IMG/VR virus record: IMGVR_UViG_3300023296_000874
Span: 193,534-257,533 of that record
Reading direction: 5' to 3' (one strand)
DNA: 64,000 nt
Source: a virus
Each line of letters begins with the position of its first letter. Position 1 is the first letter of the stretch. The translations under genes were made by a program, and so were the position numbers. The notes below the pieces were generated by a model, which was not told where the DNA came from, ran no database searches, and saw only the letters and a list, made by a program, of their open reading frames with translations. Below, piece after piece: positions 50,533 to 59,381 of the stretch.

Positions 50533-51099
50533 TCACCTTTCGAGAGCTACCTTCTTGCCGTGGTTGCGCTCATCCTTCACCCAACGCCAGAAGCGTCCGA
50601 TGGGGAACGCTTTGTGCTCACCCTCGCGGTAGAAGCCCGGTCGAGGGTAGTGCTTCTTGTAGGCCCCGATGGCTTCCTCTACAGAGTCGAAGCCGATCAT
50701 CACCTTGTCCTCATCGAACCCGCCGTCAGGCATGTGCTGGTGAATGACAAGCACGAGTGAGCTGTCGTGGTTGGGGCCAACGTACACGTCAAGCAGGTCG
50801 CCGTCTGTGGCCTCTGTCCCCCTGATCTCGCCGTAGTGGTGGTGCATGTAGCGCCTCCACTTCTTGCCTTCAGGGTTGGTCTTCTCGCGGTACTGTCCGG
50901 CCTTGACCTCAATGTCAATCTCAAGCCCTTGGAAGTCCACGTAGCCAACGAACGGCTTCTTCTTGGCTGGCTCGACCTTCACCTTGTGGAACGAGTGCGG
51001 CACCTCAACGATGCCATCGTCAGAGGCTACACGCGCGGGACTCAGACGCATCCGAGCCGCCACGTTCGCAAGGTGGTTGATTGTGTCCTGGGTTACCAT
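50533..51099 (-). CDS. InPase (inorganic pyrophosphatase-like) domain protein
   Basis: 188 residues from ATG 51099. Residues ~45-165 fit the InPase domain of phage polyvalent proteins: GLEIDIEVKAGQYREKTNPE, YMHHHYGEIRGTEATDGDLL, DVYVGPNHDSSLVLVIHQHM, GGFDEDKVMIGFDSVEEAIG. The DGDxLDVxVGP acidic motif would bind metal and phosphate. Predicted to hydrolyse pyrophosphate or a related bond. The start overlaps the end of the nucleotidyltransferase gene upstream by 7 bp, so pyrophosphate removal after nucleotidyl transfer is a natural idea. Confidence 0.75.
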   Translation of the reverse strand: MVTQDTINHLANVAARMRLSPARVASDDGIVEVPHSFHKVKVEPAKKKPFVGYVDFQGLEIDIEVKAGQYREKTNPEGKKWRRYMHHHYGEIRGTEATDGDLLDVYVGPNHDSSLVLVIHQHMPDGGFDEDKVMIGFDSVEEAIGAYKKHYPRPGFYREGEHKAFPIGRFWRWVKDERNHGKKVALER

Positions 51100-53474
51100 T
51101 CGTCCACCTCGATCTCATCCTCATCGTCAAATTCATCATCCTCATCGTCGTAGCCGTCGTCATTGACGTGGTACTCAACGCGGTAGGCGCTCTCTGCTGA
51201 GGCGCTCCAATGCGCAATGCTGTTGCCAGCCTCTTGTGAGGACTCACGGTAGGCGAGTTCATTGTGTCGCTCGCTCCGCACGTCAGGGAACACCATGTCT
51301 GCCATGTGCCGGTCCCTTTCACTGTCGACGCCATGTACCTGGCCGTAGGTCGGTGGAGCCTTCTTGGGGAGTGCGGCTTGTACCTCGCGCCAGTTGTCCT
51401 TCACCCACTGCATGATCATGCTGCCGGGGATTTCCTTCTTGGTCCGCTTGCGGAGTTGAAGGTTGATGCGTGAGCTGAAGCTCTTGCCGTCAACATACTC
51501 GTACTCCACGGTAGCGCTCAACACCTTGCGGATCACATCGTCGGGGCTGATCTTCCCGAGCATCAGCTCCTTGACGTAGGGGTCAAGAGCGCGCAAGCCC
51601 TTGTTCATCATCCGTCGCAGGTACTTGTCCAGCAGGCTCACCATCCCGCGCGGGGTCTTGGCAAAGTCGTCCTGGCCGAGGGTGCTCACGGTGTACTTCT
51701 TGTCCTCGAAGCTCACCTTCACCTCAAGCATCTTCAGGGCCTTCCACGAGTCCTCGCCACCGTCAGGGTCAAACTCGCCCTGGAGAGTGTACTCACCGCT
51801 GGCAATGGACCCCCACTCATTCCAGGTGATGTCAGCGCCGGGCAGGATGTTGATCACGGAGTGCTTCGCAGCTTTCACAGCCACCGCAATCGCGGCCATA
51901 TGCGCCGGGTCAGGCTTGCCCCGTGATCCAGAAATAGTCGCAATGCCCTCCGGAGTAAGTAGTGCGAGAACCTGCTTGAACACCTTGCGGCCATCAGGCA
52001 TGTCCTTCTGTCTCCGGAACAGGTCCTTCATTCCGCGTGTTCCAGCAACGTTCGGGTACACAAGGCAGTCTCGAGTCTTGCTCGCGTTTGACCACCCGCC
52101 CACTTCCATCTTCACGATGGTGTACTTGCCTACCTTGAGCCGGTGGTCCACTACGGACCCCATGGAGATGCTGCTGTCAATGTGGATGTTCGCCCGCCTC
52201 CACTTCTTCTGGAACAGGTTCTCCAGCTCAATCATCCAAGGCTCTGGAGTGGTGGATACCTGACTCCCGTAGTACGTGGCGAGCTTGGCAATCTTGGCAG
52301 AGGCAACGCGGGGATTCTTGAACCGGAAGGGACGTCCCTTCCACTTGGCAGCCATGAGGCGGCGGATGGCGACGTAGTTGGGTCCGAGGAACGCCCGGAT
52401 CTCAGCCTTCACCTGGCCGAAGTTGCGCTGCACGTACCGGATGTTGCCCCATGTCCTCTTCTTGCGGAGGATCTCCTTGATCAGCTTCTTCCCGTCCTTG
52501 GGGCCAGTGCTCTCAAGGAGCTTCACGCCGATGTTGTTCGGGAACCAGTCCGGGTGGCCGTAGGTCTCGCCGTTCACGGTCACTGAGTAGAGGCCAGGGT
52601 TTTTGGCCCAGGCGCGGTAGCCCTCGGTGCGTCCCTTCATGAACTCGGAGAAGCGCCGTCCAAGCACCTCCATTCCCTTGACGATGTCCTTCGGGCTGCT
52701 TGGATCGTAGAGGAAGTCGAACGGCATGGTCACGCCGCGCAACGAGCCTATGCCCTTCTGGTAGAGCTCAGGGGCGTCCTTCTCGAGGTTGAAGCCCGTG
52801 GGAGGCTTCTTGATCTCGTTCATCCAGACGGTGTCGTCCTTGCCCCGTCCCTTCTCATCACGCTGACGCTTGGTGGGGAGATCAACGAGGTAGGAGCTCA
52901 GGTTCGAGGCGTCCACAATGGGAGGCTGTCCGTCGAACCTCATGTCGCCGTGGTGTAGCCCGCGCTGGATGCTGTAGTCGATTGGGTGTGTGGGAGCAAG
53001 CTGCTTGAGGACGGCCTTGTTCCGGATGCCCTTTCCCTGCCATACACCACGCCCGGAGATGCACTGCTCAAGCTTCCGCTTCACATGCCGTCCAGATACC
53101 CTTCCACCTCGAGCAACGAAGACGTGCTGCTCAGCCAGGTCAACGGCGGTGAATTGAGCCAGGGTCCACTTCCCCATCTCTGCGAACAGCTTGAGCCAGT
53201 CGAGTACCACCATGACGTCAACGTCCGAGGTGTCGTTCCACTGGTAGGAGGCCGCACCGCCCTGAATGCCCATTGCAAGCACCCAATCACTGACTGGTCC
53301 GGGCCATCCCTGCTGCTCAAGGTACTCGTAGAACTCGCCCTCAAGGCGGTCAAGGACTTCCTCTTTGACGTAGGCGAGCTTCCGACGATCGTCCCAAGCC
53401 CACAGCCAATCCATGCGGTTGTCCAATACCGGGTCAAACACTCCGGCAGTACGGAACAGGTGGTCAATGCTCAT
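51093..53474 (-). CDS. 793-aa protein with Pol-beta-type nucleotidyltransferase domain
   Basis: 793 residues from ATG 53474. Residues ~64-92 read DWVLAMGIQGGAASYQWNDT then SDVDVMVVLDW: the GG/GS...D-x-D signature (Gly72-73, Asp84, Asp86) of nucleotidyltransferases. The next ~150 residues carry HPIDYSIQRG, a possible third acidic site. The C-terminal ~450 residues hold basic domains and an acidic tail (DDGYDDEDDEFDDEDEIEVD). Substrate unknown: RNA, protein or small molecule. Overlap with the InPase gene supports a joint function. Confidence 0.65.
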   Translation of the reverse strand: MSIDHLFRTAGVFDPVLDNRMDWLWAWDDRRKLAYVKEEVLDRLEGEFYEYLEQQGWPGPVSDWVLAMGIQGGAASYQWNDTSDVDVMVVLDWLKLFAEMGKWTLAQFTAVDLAEQHVFVARGGRVSGRHVKRKLEQCISGRGVWQGKGIRNKAVLKQLAPTHPIDYSIQRGLHHGDMRFDGQPPIVDASNLSSYLVDLPTKRQRDEKGRGKDDTVWMNEIKKPPTGFNLEKDAPELYQKGIGSLRGVTMPFDFLYDPSSPKDIVKGMEVLGRRFSEFMKGRTEGYRAWAKNPGLYSVTVNGETYGHPDWFPNNIGVKLLESTGPKDGKKLIKEILRKKRTWGNIRYVQRNFGQVKAEIRAFLGPNYVAIRRLMAAKWKGRPFRFKNPRVASAKIAKLATYYGSQVSTTPEPWMIELENLFQKKWRRANIHIDSSISMGSVVDHRLKVGKYTIVKMEVGGWSNASKTRDCLVYPNVAGTRGMKDLFRRQKDMPDGRKVFKQVLALLTPEGIATISGSRGKPDPAHMAAIAVAVKAAKHSVINILPGADITWNEWGSIASGEYTLQGEFDPDGGEDSWKALKMLEVKVSFEDKKYTVSTLGQDDFAKTPRGMVSLLDKYLRRMMNKGLRALDPYVKELMLGKISPDDVIRKVLSATVEYEYVDGKSFSSRINLQLRKRTKKEIPGSMIMQWVKDNWREVQAALPKKAPPTYGQVHGVDSERDRHMADMVFPDVRSERHNELAYRESSQEAGNSIAHWSASAESAYRVEYHVNDDGYDDEDDEFDDEDEIEVDEW

Positions 53475-53911
53475 CGGTTCTCTCCGAAGTGTGCGCCGCC
53501 GAGGGTCTGCTGTAGGAGCCGCTCGATGGCGTCAAGCTGTCGGCTCAGATGGAGCGCGGCAGGCTCCATCCTCTCATCGCGTGCGTGAATGCCCAAGGCC
53601 AGTACGTGCTTGCACGGTCCAACACGGCGTCCATTCCTCTGCCAATCTTCACAGGTGCAGAGGTGTCCGCGTCGGGGGCGTAGGGTGATGTGAGGAGTGT
53701 AGATGTCGCCCTGGGAGCCTACGATGTCTCCCCAGATGCGGTCGTCATCGTACTGTAGGTTCCGGATGCGGATCTGATCCACCCGGCCCAACCGACGCTT
53801 CTCTCCAACCTCAATGAGGCGGTCGAGGGTCTCACGATGAACGCTAACGAGTCCTGCCCACTCTCGTACTTGCTCGAGTAGCTGCGGGATGGTGTCCTGA
53901 AGCTCTGGCAT
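53471..53911 (-). CDS. SWIM zinc-finger protein, 146 aa
   Basis: ATG 53911 behind AGGAGGTCCC. Residues 1-45 helical; beta strands (IRIRNLQYDDDRIWGDIVGS) lead into HLCTCEDWQRNGRRVGPCKH, with Cys85, Cys87, Cys100 and His102 giving a full CxC...CxH SWIM finger. These bind DNA or partner proteins. It is the first gene of the late unit that includes the nucleotidyltransferase, whose start it overlaps by 4 bp. Possible adaptor for that enzyme. Confidence 0.75.
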   Translation of the reverse strand: MPELQDTIPQLLEQVREWAGLVSVHRETLDRLIEVGEKRRLGRVDQIRIRNLQYDDDRIWGDIVGSQGDIYTPHITLRPRRGHLCTCEDWQRNGRRVGPCKHVLALGIHARDERMEPAALHLSRQLDAIERLLQQTLGGAHFGENR

Positions 53912-53937
53912 GGGACCTCCTTACGAGGGACAGCCCC

Positions 53938-53952
53938 CACAAAAGGATTATG
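53938..53952 (-). promoter_or_regulatory. late-promoter motif copy
   Basis: Sense CATAATCCTTTTGTG, one mismatch, 27 bp upstream of the start at 53911. Its TAA (53948-53950) is also the stop codon of the asparagine synthetase gene. Confidence 0.85.
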
Positions 53953-55711
53953 TCTGGTTTTCAAGCCACGCGGCGAACACAAACAGTGTCCAACAGAAGA
54001 GCGTGAGGTCCTTGTTGCCAGCGTAGTATTGATTGATGATGAGGTCGATGCGCCTCATGTCCAGGAACGCCCCGAGGTTGCGAAATCTCTGAGAGTGAAT
54101 CGCTCTTTTGAACCCTTCCTTGAAGGGTCCTCGGAGCAGTGCGTCAGTAGGTACGGTGAACCCCATCTTTGGGCGTCGGGTGATGTCGGATGACACTCCG
54201 AAGCTCTCTGCCACGTCCTTGAGGATGCGCTTGGTGGTGCCGTTGTACTTGAACTCGTCGGGAAGTCGAACCACGTACTCCATCAGATCACGGTCCAAGA
54301 ACGGCACCCGAGCCTCCACTGACGCTCCCATGGTCATCTTGTCCACCTTCATGAGCAGATCATCAGGAAGCCAGGTGAGCGTGTCCATTCGAGTGATCCT
54401 CGACTGGAGGGTCGTGTTCGCGTAGTCGTTCCAGATGGTCGGCATACGAGTCAGCGGGTTGTGATGGCGCGTCACGTCTGAGGTCACAATTCCCTTGCGG
54501 TCCAGGAAGTAGTTGGAGCGCTCCAAATGGTCAAGCATCGCGGGCATACCCACGTCGTTGACGTCCCGAGCCTTCAAGATGCTGTCGTACTGCCAGTAGC
54601 CCGCGAAGATCTCGTCAGCTCCCTCACCGCTGAGCATCACCGTGCATCCACGCTTCGCGATCCGGCTGAGGTGGAGCGTGGGGAAACAGGCCGCGTCTGA
54701 AAGCGGCTGGTCCATGTGATTGAGCACGTCAGGTAGGATGTTGACCATGTCGTCAAACGTCATGCCGCACTGGAAGTAGTTGAGGCCAAGCTCTCGGGCG
54801 ACTCCACCCGCGTAGCCGTACTCGTTGGCGTTGGGGTAGCCCACGTTGTAGACGTTGATGTCAGTGCCCAGCTCTTTGGCAGCAACGGCGCAGATTACAG
54901 AGCTGTCGACCCCACCACTCAGGAAGGCTCCGAGAGGTACCTCGCTCTGGAGGCGTCTACGCACTGCTTGAATGAGGAGCTCGCGCGTCCGGCCCACAGC
55001 GTTCTCGTAGGTGTCAGGGTGGACGGTCTGGTCCATGGTCCACCACCGGTCAATCTTGAGCTCGCGGGTCCGGAGGTCATAGACCATGTGGTGCCCTGGC
55101 GGGAGGGCGTGGATTCCTCTCCAGATGGTGTCAGGTCCGGGGATGTACCGGAAGGTGAAGTAGTCCGCAATCGCGTTGGGGTTGATGCCAAAGCCTGGGT
55201 AGGCGGACGTGATGGCCTTGATCTCAGAGCCGAAGGCGAAGCGGTTGCCGTCCAACGTGTAGTAGAGAGGCTTGATGCCAACGTGGTCCCTGGCCAGGAA
55301 CAGAAGCTTCGCCCTCTTGTCGAAGATGCTGAAAGCGAACATGCCTCGGAGCCTGTGAAGGAATCCGAAGCCGTGCTGTTCGTAGAGGTGGACCAGTACC
55401 TCGGTGTCGCTATTGGTCTTGAAGACGTGGCCCTGGCTCTCCAACTCAACCTTCAGACTGCCGTAGTTGTAGATCTCGCCGTTGAACACCACTTCAACGT
55501 TCCCGTCCTCGCTGGAGATGGGCTGCTTTCCTCCACTACGGTCGATGATCGCCAGCCGGTCAATGCCGTAGCCGATGGTCTGACCGAGGGACCTCCGGGT
55601 GACCCAGTTCTGATCATCAGGTCCACGGTGTGAGATGGACGTTGCCATCTTCGCGAGTTTGCCGTCGAGGGAGACGTTTCCGTTCTCGACCATTCCGAAA
55701 ATACCACACAT
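53948..55711 (-). CDS. asnB: asparagine synthase (glutamine-hydrolysing) family
   Basis: 587 residues from ATG 55711 with GGAGAGCTG upstream. Class II glutaminase domain with Cys2 (MCGIFGMVENG), SHRGPDDQNW and FNGEIYNYG; synthetase PP-loop SGGVDSS at ~264-270; EGADEIFAGY later. Both active sites look intact. The family makes asparagine or amidates sugar and peptide acids. In a glycan cassette, as here with glycosyltransferases and an epimerase, AsnB homologues often amidate uronic acids, so that is an alternative to asparagine supply. Last gene of the cassette. Confidence 0.92.
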   Translation of the reverse strand: MCGIFGMVENGNVSLDGKLAKMATSISHRGPDDQNWVTRRSLGQTIGYGIDRLAIIDRSGGKQPISSEDGNVEVVFNGEIYNYGSLKVELESQGHVFKTNSDTEVLVHLYEQHGFGFLHRLRGMFAFSIFDKRAKLLFLARDHVGIKPLYYTLDGNRFAFGSEIKAITSAYPGFGINPNAIADYFTFRYIPGPDTIWRGIHALPPGHHMVYDLRTRELKIDRWWTMDQTVHPDTYENAVGRTRELLIQAVRRRLQSEVPLGAFLSGGVDSSVICAVAAKELGTDINVYNVGYPNANEYGYAGGVARELGLNYFQCGMTFDDMVNILPDVLNHMDQPLSDAACFPTLHLSRIAKRGCTVMLSGEGADEIFAGYWQYDSILKARDVNDVGMPAMLDHLERSNYFLDRKGIVTSDVTRHHNPLTRMPTIWNDYANTTLQSRITRMDTLTWLPDDLLMKVDKMTMGASVEARVPFLDRDLMEYVVRLPDEFKYNGTTKRILKDVAESFGVSSDITRRPKMGFTVPTDALLRGPFKEGFKRAIHSQRFRNLGAFLDMRRIDLIINQYYAGNKDLTLFCWTLFVFAAWLENQT

Positions 55712-55716
55712 GGATT

Positions 55717-56508
55717 TCAGCTCTCCAAGTAGCGTTCATAGATGGATCCCTCAAGCACCTTTGCGACCGCATCGTAGTTGCGGATGGCGTCCTTCAGCGG
55801 CAGTCCAATCTTCTGGTACGCCGGTCGAGCCACGAATTCGCGCGGTACGTCAAGATGGTCAGCAAAGCTCTGGAGGGTGCTCTCAGGCACCTCACCATCT
55901 ACAAACAGGGTCTCGTAATGCACGGTCAAGGCGATGGGTTCAAGCACCGCCTCCCAGTGCTTCTGCTCGCGCCGTAGCTTACCGAGCTTGTCCAGCAGAT
56001 TGCCCAGAGGCAATTCCACTGTCCGGTCCTTCATCTTGTCCGGGTTGGGTGTCGCCCACACCTTCGTCCGGGTAGAAAGCTCCGCTGATACCAGCATCGC
56101 CAACACGTTGTCTCGCACCAGGTGGATGATCTTGAAATCGTGCCGGATCAGGAGGTCAAGCAGTGGGGAATGCTCCATGCGTACTGCGCCGGGCGTCATG
56201 GCTCCCCTCAGGAAGTCGTACTTGCAGTCGAACAGGATGAGATCTACGTCCCCGCTCAACCTACGCAGGTAGTTGAGGTACCCACCGAACAGTCCGGAGA
56301 CGTTGGCGAGGGTTGGAATGCACAGGCTCGGATTCTTCCGAACGCGCCCATGGAGATACTTGTAGTAGCCTCCGAGCTGCTCGTAGTCCTTGGGAATGAA
56401 TACCTCTCCGAAGGTCTGGATCTCTGGGTTGGTTGACATGACGGACCTCAGGACGGTTGTACCGCTCCTTTGCGTACCGACGATGACTGCGAATCGGGGC
56501 AAACCCAT
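55717..56508 (-). CDS. sulfotransferase
   Basis: 263 residues from ATG 56508 with AGGAGATCGTCA upstream. The PAPS 5'-phosphosulfate loop is VIVGTQRSGTTVLRSVM (residues 8-24). FKIIHLVRDNVLAMLVSAEL fits the 3'-phosphate-binding region (Arg-x6-Ser pattern), as in Stf0/Sulfotransfer_1 proteins. It would move sulfate from PAPS to a hydroxyl, here most likely of a glycan built by the neighbours. No membrane segment, so a soluble cytosolic enzyme. Sulfotransferases are uncommon in phage genomes. Confidence 0.85.
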   Translation of the reverse strand: MGLPRFAVIVGTQRSGTTVLRSVMSTNPEIQTFGEVFIPKDYEQLGGYYKYLHGRVRKNPSLCIPTLANVSGLFGGYLNYLRRLSGDVDLILFDCKYDFLRGAMTPGAVRMEHSPLLDLLIRHDFKIIHLVRDNVLAMLVSAELSTRTKVWATPNPDKMKDRTVELPLGNLLDKLGKLRREQKHWEAVLEPIALTVHYETLFVDGEVPESTLQSFADHLDVPREFVARPAYQKIGLPLKDAIRNYDAVAKVLEGSIYERYLES

Positions 56509-56518
56509 TGACGATCTC

Positions 56519-57055
56519 CTACTTTCGTACACTGAACTGGATGCGCATTTCCTTGACGGAGTTCATGTAGTGCCTGCGTGCGAAGTCCTTGTCCTTCTGC
56601 GGCAGATCCTTGAACTCGTCCTCATACGTGTAGTCGATGCTGATGGTCTTGAACAGGTCCTGGAACATGCCCCCTGAGAAGATGCGCTCGTTGAGCATGG
56701 TCACATGCCCCGGCACAATGGAGGTCTCGTGGGTCCAGTAGGGGAACCACCAATCCAGCTTCGTACCCGGAGCACACACGCGCCAAATCTCCCTGTAGAG
56801 CCCGCCGTAGGCTCCTTGAGGGATGTGTTCGATGGTGTGGTAGCTGTACACCTGAGTCACGGAGTTGTCCGGTAGAGGGATCAGCTTCGTAGCGTCGCAG
56901 ATGATGTCGACGTCCGGGTAGTCTCGAATGTCGATGCCGACGGAGCCCTTGTAGTGCTTGCGGTTGCCCACGCCCAGGTCCAGAAGGATGCCCTCTGTCC
57001 CGAACTCCGTGGTGATCTTGTCTCTGTACTTGGGGTTGGTCTTATCCGGTAGCAT
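56519..57055 (-). CDS. SAM-dependent methyltransferase (class I)
   Basis: 178 residues from ATG 57055 behind GGAGGCTGAG. GILLDLGVGNRKHYKGSVGI (motif I, residues ~22-41), DICDAT-type DVDIICDATKLIPL, VYSYHTIEHIPQGAYGGLYR and EIWRVCAPGTKLDWWFPYWT fit the methyltransf_11 layout found with glycosyltransferases in surface-glycan loci. It probably O-methylates a sugar or caps a chain. Spacing 1 bp from the upstream glycosyltransferase. Confidence 0.85.
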   Translation of the reverse strand: MLPDKTNPKYRDKITTEFGTEGILLDLGVGNRKHYKGSVGIDIRDYPDVDIICDATKLIPLPDNSVTQVYSYHTIEHIPQGAYGGLYREIWRVCAPGTKLDWWFPYWTHETSIVPGHVTMLNERIFSGGMFQDLFKTISIDYTYEDEFKDLPQKDKDFARRHYMNSVKEMRIQFSVRK

Positions 57056-57056
57056 C

Positions 57057-59381
57057 TCAGCCTCCTACAAGGTCGAATAGGGTTTCCTGCCACTCTTTGA
57101 GGTATCGTTGGTGCGTGAACAGGCGGCAGATGGTCTCCCGCCCTCGCATTCCCATACGCCGAGCAGCGTTCATGTTCTTCTGGCACCAAAGGAGATGCTC
57201 CGCGAGCTCCTCCTTGGTCTTGCCCGTGAATCCGTTGAGCCCGTTGGTGATGAACATGCTCTCATCGTGGTAGTCCATCGACACCAAACACGCGCCCTTG
57301 AGCATTGCCTCAGCTCTCGTCCTGGGCATGGGGCTACGGAGGGTAGTGTTGACGAACACGCTGTACCTGCCGAGCAGCTCTTGGTAGAGCCTGAACTGCT
57401 CCTTGGCTCGAGCCTGGGGAGGCAGCCTTGACGCGGCTTTCTGTACTTCGACCCTACTGAACTCACCGCCATCATCCCGTCCCAGATAGTCAATCTTGAA
57501 CAGGTCGTTGAGGTACTTGAACTCGTAGTAGCCACGATACCAGGGACGGTGACGGATGCTGTTTGCGGCGTAGATGAAGTCCCGGTCCCGGCGTCCGGGC
57601 GTGTACTCAGAGCTATCAAAACCCTGCCAGATGGTCCGGCTGTTCGGGAACTTCCACTGGCTCCATGCGTTGTAGGAGTTGCAGACGATGGGCATGTTGC
57701 CGACAAGGTTGCGGATACGATTCACCTCAACGTCCCACTCCTTCATGAGGTCGGGGCCGCGATAGTCAACGTCGAACATCCCGTGGAAGGGTGGCGTGCC
57801 GTGGCAGATCGCCACCCGAGGCATTCCCTTGGTCTCCTTGAGGAACCTGCGGAAGATTGCGCCCCACCCCTTCCCGAGTACGTCGTTGGATACACCCAGA
57901 GGGTTGGCGACGTTCTCATCGAAGTGGAGCAGTGCGAGGTCATAGTCCCGAGGGTCAATCTCGTCCATCTTCACGAACTGAGCGTTCTTGGGGAACGGTC
58001 GGTAGCTGTAGTCCCACGCCATCGTAGTGTCGTCCTCTGCGACGTAGAAGTCGTGAGGGAGCTTCCAGAGCTCGTACTGGTGTCCTACGTGCCAGCGGTA
58101 GGTGAGGATCTTGAGCCGCCGCTTGACGGTGCGGTTGGTATGGGAGAGTCGGGGCCGTAGGTCCTTGTGATAGAACGCTGTCGGGCTCTGGAACCCTCCG
58201 ATTTTCGGTCGCACGTCAATCCGAGAGAGGGTCTTGGAAGGCTGTGCTGGGGAGTACCTGTCCATCCTGCCGCGAGGGAGGATCATGTCGTCCGGAAGCA
58301 GGATGGTCACCTTTCGTGCGTGAGCGGTGTCAGGTACGCGGTCAACCGCCTTCACGTAGGAGTGCAGCGTTGCATAGTACCGAGCGAGTTGCCCGCCGCC
58401 TACAAGGTAGATCTCTACGCCAGTGCGCCACTGAGCGAGTGCCGACTCAATCACGAAGGGGTGCTGAGCCTCGTTGAAGGAAGTCAGCTCAATCGACACA
58501 ACGCCCCAAGGTCGTCCGGTGTGGCCGTCGGTGAACACCTCTTGCGTGGGGTTCGTGTTCTTGAACCACGAGTAGATCTTCCCGTAGGTCTCAACGATCC
58601 AGGGCAACGCCTCTGTGTAGACCACCGCTGGGTTGTGCATGAGGAACCGGCTGAAGTTCCTCATGGATCTCAAAGGCTTGATCATCGGGTCGGTCGTGGA
58701 CGGGTGGCTGAGGTGGACCGTGAACGCTTCGTTGGTGTAGCTGAAGTGCAGTCCGCTCTTGAACAGGTTCCACCCGGCCTCAACGTCCTCCCATCCGAAG
58801 CCTGAGTTCGGGTCGGTGCCCACGTAGGCGTAGTCCTCGTTGAACATCCCACCGGGCGGAACAGCGCCACGCTTGAACGACACGTTGCGGGTGATGAAGT
58901 TCAGGAAGTAGCCTGGGTTCGCGGGGTACTGAAGAGAGGTCTCTGCGTCCCTCTTGGCGGGGTTCCTCTGTAGCTGGTCAATAAGCCCCCAGATCTCCCT
59001 GCCGTTAGACTCGATGTTGTAGGCCCCGATGAGCACGTCCTTCACTTCGTGGTGTGTGAGCTCATGGATGTGAACCTCAGCGAACCGTGCGTTAGGGATG
59101 CAGTCCGAGTCCACGATGCAAATGAACTCGGCAGAGCTCTCACGCACGCCGATGTTCCGAGCCTTGCACTGGCCGCTGTTACGTCCCAGGCGGATGTACT
59201 CAATGCGGAAGTCCTTGCCGTACCGTTGGATGACACCTTGATAGTCCACATCGGAACAGTCGTCGACGAGGATCAGCTCAAACTCCTTGCTCGTCTGCCT
59301 CTTCAAGCCCTCAAAGAAGGTGGTCAAGGACTTGACGTCCTTGTTGTAGACGGTGGCTACGATGGAGAGTTTCGGGGTCAC
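57057..59381 (-). CDS. two-domain glycosyltransferase, GT2 plus GT-B
   Basis: 774 residues from GTG 59381, overlapping the upstream stop (GTGA), with GGGAGGGCT upstream. Residues 1-~290: GT2 (LSIVATVYNKD, ELILVDDCSD, GQCKARNIGV, DxD-type IVDSDC at 89-94, FGWEDVEAGWNLF). Residues ~400-774: a GT4-like GT-B domain ending YSVFVNTTLRSPMPRTRAEA and MLKGACLVSMDYHD. Two transferases in one chain would add two sugars in sequence. Soluble; nucleotide-sugar substrates unknown. Confidence 0.85.
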   Translation of the reverse strand: MTPKLSIVATVYNKDVKSLTTFFEGLKRQTSKEFELILVDDCSDVDYQGVIQRYGKDFRIEYIRLGRNSGQCKARNIGVRESSAEFICIVDSDCIPNARFAEVHIHELTHHEVKDVLIGAYNIESNGREIWGLIDQLQRNPAKRDAETSLQYPANPGYFLNFITRNVSFKRGAVPPGGMFNEDYAYVGTDPNSGFGWEDVEAGWNLFKSGLHFSYTNEAFTVHLSHPSTTDPMIKPLRSMRNFSRFLMHNPAVVYTEALPWIVETYGKIYSWFKNTNPTQEVFTDGHTGRPWGVVSIELTSFNEAQHPFVIESALAQWRTGVEIYLVGGGQLARYYATLHSYVKAVDRVPDTAHARKVTILLPDDMILPRGRMDRYSPAQPSKTLSRIDVRPKIGGFQSPTAFYHKDLRPRLSHTNRTVKRRLKILTYRWHVGHQYELWKLPHDFYVAEDDTTMAWDYSYRPFPKNAQFVKMDEIDPRDYDLALLHFDENVANPLGVSNDVLGKGWGAIFRRFLKETKGMPRVAICHGTPPFHGMFDVDYRGPDLMKEWDVEVNRIRNLVGNMPIVCNSYNAWSQWKFPNSRTIWQGFDSSEYTPGRRDRDFIYAANSIRHRPWYRGYYEFKYLNDLFKIDYLGRDDGGEFSRVEVQKAASRLPPQARAKEQFRLYQELLGRYSVFVNTTLRSPMPRTRAEAMLKGACLVSMDYHDESMFITNGLNGFTGKTKEELAEHLLWCQKNMNAARRMGMRGRETICRLFTHQRYLKEWQETLFDLVGG

